Source of the DNA: PALSA-1440 sp050011195
GTDB taxonomy: Bacteria; Verrucomicrobiota; Verrucomicrobiia; Limisphaerales; UBA8199
Reading direction: 5' to 3'
DNA: 24,393 nt
Assembly (NCBI GenBank): GCA_050011195.1
Contig: JBEKJO010000097.1
Coordinates: forward strand, 1 to 24,393
Positions 22,769 through 24,393 of this stretch are shown here, one piece after another. The notes beneath the pieces were generated by a model. The model searched no databases and was not told where the DNA came from. It worked only from the letters and a program-made list of their open reading frames with translations. The position numbers were made by a program, and so were the translations under genes. Position 1 is the first letter of the stretch. Each line of letters opens with the position of its first letter.

Positions 22769-24034
22769 TCAAGGAATCGGGGCCACAATTAGATTGCTAA
22801 CCGAGATGCCGCCGTCGTAAATATCCAGGCTTACGCCGCCAGTTGAATACACTGGCGAAATGGGGTCCGATATGCTGATTACGTTAGTTCCGTGATAGTA
22901 CACCTGCAAGGCACCGTTACTGCACACCAGTTTCAGCGGATGCCAGTCGGTGCCAATCGACGGCAGATTCGTCTCCGCCATTGCCTGGTGATTATCCGTA
23001 CCGTCGTTTCCCCAGGTCGTCCAAGTGTAGAACTTTACCAGTTTTAGCACATTGGCTCCCGGGTAAAGCCAGGCCGCATAGTGCGCCCCCGTGGAAGCAG
23101 TTAAACACGCGCCCAATCCCCCACCGTAGGTTACACTTGTGAGTTGGACTTGGGCTTCGACCGAGTAACTGGCGCCGGTCCAGGTCGGACTGAGGTAACA
23201 GTACCCGTAGTCCCCAACTTGACTTCCTTGCATGGCACCGCCTCCAAGGCTCCACTGTCCGTCCGAGGGGCTGGGGCCGACCTGCCACGGGTCCAGGGCC
23301 GTTCCCAGGCACCTTACGAAGTCGTCGCTAAACAGGTCGGTGGTCAAGCCATTTGTCGCTGTAACCGAGATCGTCACCGTGGCCGTGCCGAAGTTATTCA
23401 CTTCATCCTTGGCCTCGTAGGTGAAGCAATCGGTGCCCCAGAAATTGGTCGCCGGCGTATAAGTGAACCCGCCATCGCCGTTGATGTCCCACTCCAGTAT
23501 GCCGTGGGAAGGCCCACCGTTCGTGATCGCAATTAGGCCGGGCCAACTGCCGGACCAGTCGTTGCTCAGGACTCCGGCTGCCGCGCTCACGTTCAGGGCT
23601 TGCCCTTCGGTTGCCGTGTAGAAATCGTTCCGGGCGACCGGGCCGGGAAAGTACTCGACCTGAACATTGGTCACTGTGCTTCCCACCAGAACCTTCAATA
23701 TCTCGCCCACAATCCGATAATTGTTCGTTGTGACAACACCGTTCGTCCGCAGCAGCGACACGGCGACTGAGCCGAACCCCTGCGCAAGGACCTCGACGGC
23801 GGTGTTGGCGTCCTGTGCGCCGCTGATCGTGATGGTTGCCAACGAATGGGTTCCGTTGGTTGTGCCGTAACTGGCGGCGACCTGGGCGGCGGACCGGTTC
23901 AGCCACCAGTTGTAAATATTCGTGGCGTTCGCGGGCCATATCAGGGGGTGGACGGATGAATCCGCGCAGTACGCTACGTAGTCCGCCATGAGATCGGCGG
24001 CTTGGTCAACATCGTCGCCTGTGGCGGCCTTCAT
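22769..24034 (-). CDS. 5'-truncated surface protein with cadherin-like and LamG/concanavalin-like domains
   Basis: If the ATG at 24034 (in an ATGA overlap with the PEP-CTERM 3 stop) is used, this is 421 residues. There is no signal peptide, although the domains are extracellular, so this looks like the C-terminal part of a larger protein. Residues ~7-130 are unassigned ('HPLIWPANATNIYNWWLNRS' resembles the end of a secreted catalytic domain; weak). Residues ~133-228 are a bacterial cadherin-like domain (Big_9 type: 'ARNDFYTATEGQALNVSAAAG', 'LSNDW', 'FTYTPATNFWGTDCFTYEAKD'). Residues ~234-421 are a LamG-like jelly roll ('DDFVRCLG', 'YSVEAQVQL', 'GTDWHPLKLVCSNGALQVYYHG'). The first codons (MKAATG) derive from sequence also found after the stop of PEP-CTERM gene 1. 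It may not be translated. Confidence 0.65.
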   Translation of the reverse strand: MKAATGDDVDQAADLMADYVAYCADSSVHPLIWPANATNIYNWWLNRSAAQVAASYGTTNGTHSLATITISGAQDANTAVEVLAQGFGSVAVSLLRTNGVVTTNNYRIVGEILKVLVGSTVTNVQVEYFPGPVARNDFYTATEGQALNVSAAAGVLSNDWSGSWPGLIAITNGGPSHGILEWDINGDGGFTYTPATNFWGTDCFTYEAKDEVNNFGTATVTISVTATNGLTTDLFSDDFVRCLGTALDPWQVGPSPSDGQWSLGGGAMQGSQVGDYGYCYLSPTWTGASYSVEAQVQLTSVTYGGGLGACLTASTGAHYAAWLYPGANVLKLVKFYTWTTWGNDGTDNHQAMAETNLPSIGTDWHPLKLVCSNGALQVYYHGTNVISISDPISPVYSTGGVSLDIYDGGISVSNLIVAPIP

Positions 24035-24393
24035 TGTGTCCGCCTGCCGCGCATCCATGCACGGCCAAGCCCACAGAGCGTTGCCAGAGCAACGAGCGCA
24101 CTGCATGACGGCTCAGGCACGCCGCTGAGAACTACGTTATCCAGCGACCACCCGCTGGTCAGAACGTCAACCTGGTACACGTTCTGGAACTGTGAGGAAA
24201 GGGAGAACGTCTCGAAGTCCGGCAGGTTATTTGCCCGTCTGTCGGTAAGGCTGTCAACCGTGAAGTAGTTCGTGACCGTCCCGCTCATGCCCTTGTAGCC
24301 GATAACCTCGAGTGTTGCCCCGGGCAGGCTCGTGGAGTAGCCTGCCGCATCGAAGGAGACGAAGTTAAAGTATGTTTGAAAGGAGGTGTTGAA
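24031..24393 (-). CDS. PEP-CTERM surface protein 3 (C-terminal part; 5' end outside window)
   Basis: The frame is open to the window edge. The visible ~120 residues contain 'YFNFVSFDAAGYSTSLPGA', 'VTNYFTVDSLTDRRANNLPD', 'VYQVDVLTSGWSLDNVVLSG' and the sorting tail VPEPS, 'ALVALATLCGLG', RGRRTQ. It is the closest paralogue of PEP-CTERM protein 1: the tails are nearly identical, and DNA identity continues for about a dozen bases past the stop codon. Envelope display by exosortase is expected. Confidence 0.88.
   Translation of the reverse strand, partial: FNTSFQTYFNFVSFDAAGYSTSLPGATLEVIGYKGMSGTVTNYFTVDSLTDRRANNLPDFETFSLSSQFQNVYQVDVLTSGWSLDNVVLSGVPEPSCSALVALATLCGLGRAWMRGRRTQ

Noticed and set aside
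1..24393. CRISPR array, insertion sequence or prophage
   Set aside because: No regularly spaced repeats, transposase, integrase or phage structural genes were seen on either strand.

Overview
The window is GC-rich DNA from a bacterium that is most likely a member of the Verrucomicrobiota (Limisphaerales/Pedosphaera-like). This is inferred from protein style: PEP-CTERM surface proteins, large secreted Ig-like and Calx-beta proteins ending in a 'SWP..SNYVLE.ATNL' or 'FHVESTADLLHWTP' type module, a DUF6263-like exported protein, and many long 4-base-overlap operons. No rRNA, tRNA, CRISPR array, transposase or integrase was seen. No gene-free stretch exceeds about 200 bases.

Layout. (1) 1-2369 (+): the 3' part of a large secreted protein built from two nearly identical ~1-kb units; the first unit has lost 46 bases, which breaks the reading frame. 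(2) 2418-3500 (-): recF. (3) 3677-5578 (-): a secreted Calx-beta/Ig-like protein with a strong terminator. (4) 5739-10258 (-): a sugar-uptake operon of an RbsC-like permease fused to an RbsB-like binding protein, an RbsA-like ATPase and a class I DeoC/LsrF-type aldolase. (5) 10366-14988 (+), divergent from it: a FucI/AraA-like isomerase, a UroD-like protein, a PfkB sugar kinase and a second UroD-like protein. (6) 15096-16184 (-): class V aminotransferase. (7) 16270-17514 (-): exported DUF6263-like protein, divergent from an M61 peptidase (17627-19540, +). (8) 19584-21077 (-): exported PQQ-type beta-propeller. (9) 21280-24393 (-): three paralogous PEP-CTERM genes separated by a long and a very short relic of one LamG-type surface gene.

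How the genes work together. Blocks 4 and 5 read as one sugar-catabolic locus around a 107-bp divergent control region: import, isomerisation of an aldose to a ketose, phosphorylation, and aldol cleavage. Perfect AACCGGTT palindromes, one of them a full LacI/GalR-type operator match, lie 74 bp apart there. The two UroD-like proteins have no assigned step. Their active-site motifs (HSC...H and HSD...H) fall where related methyltransferases bind zinc, so methyl removal from an O-methyl sugar is a testable idea and not a conclusion. The surface proteins at both ends of the window show active duplication and decay.
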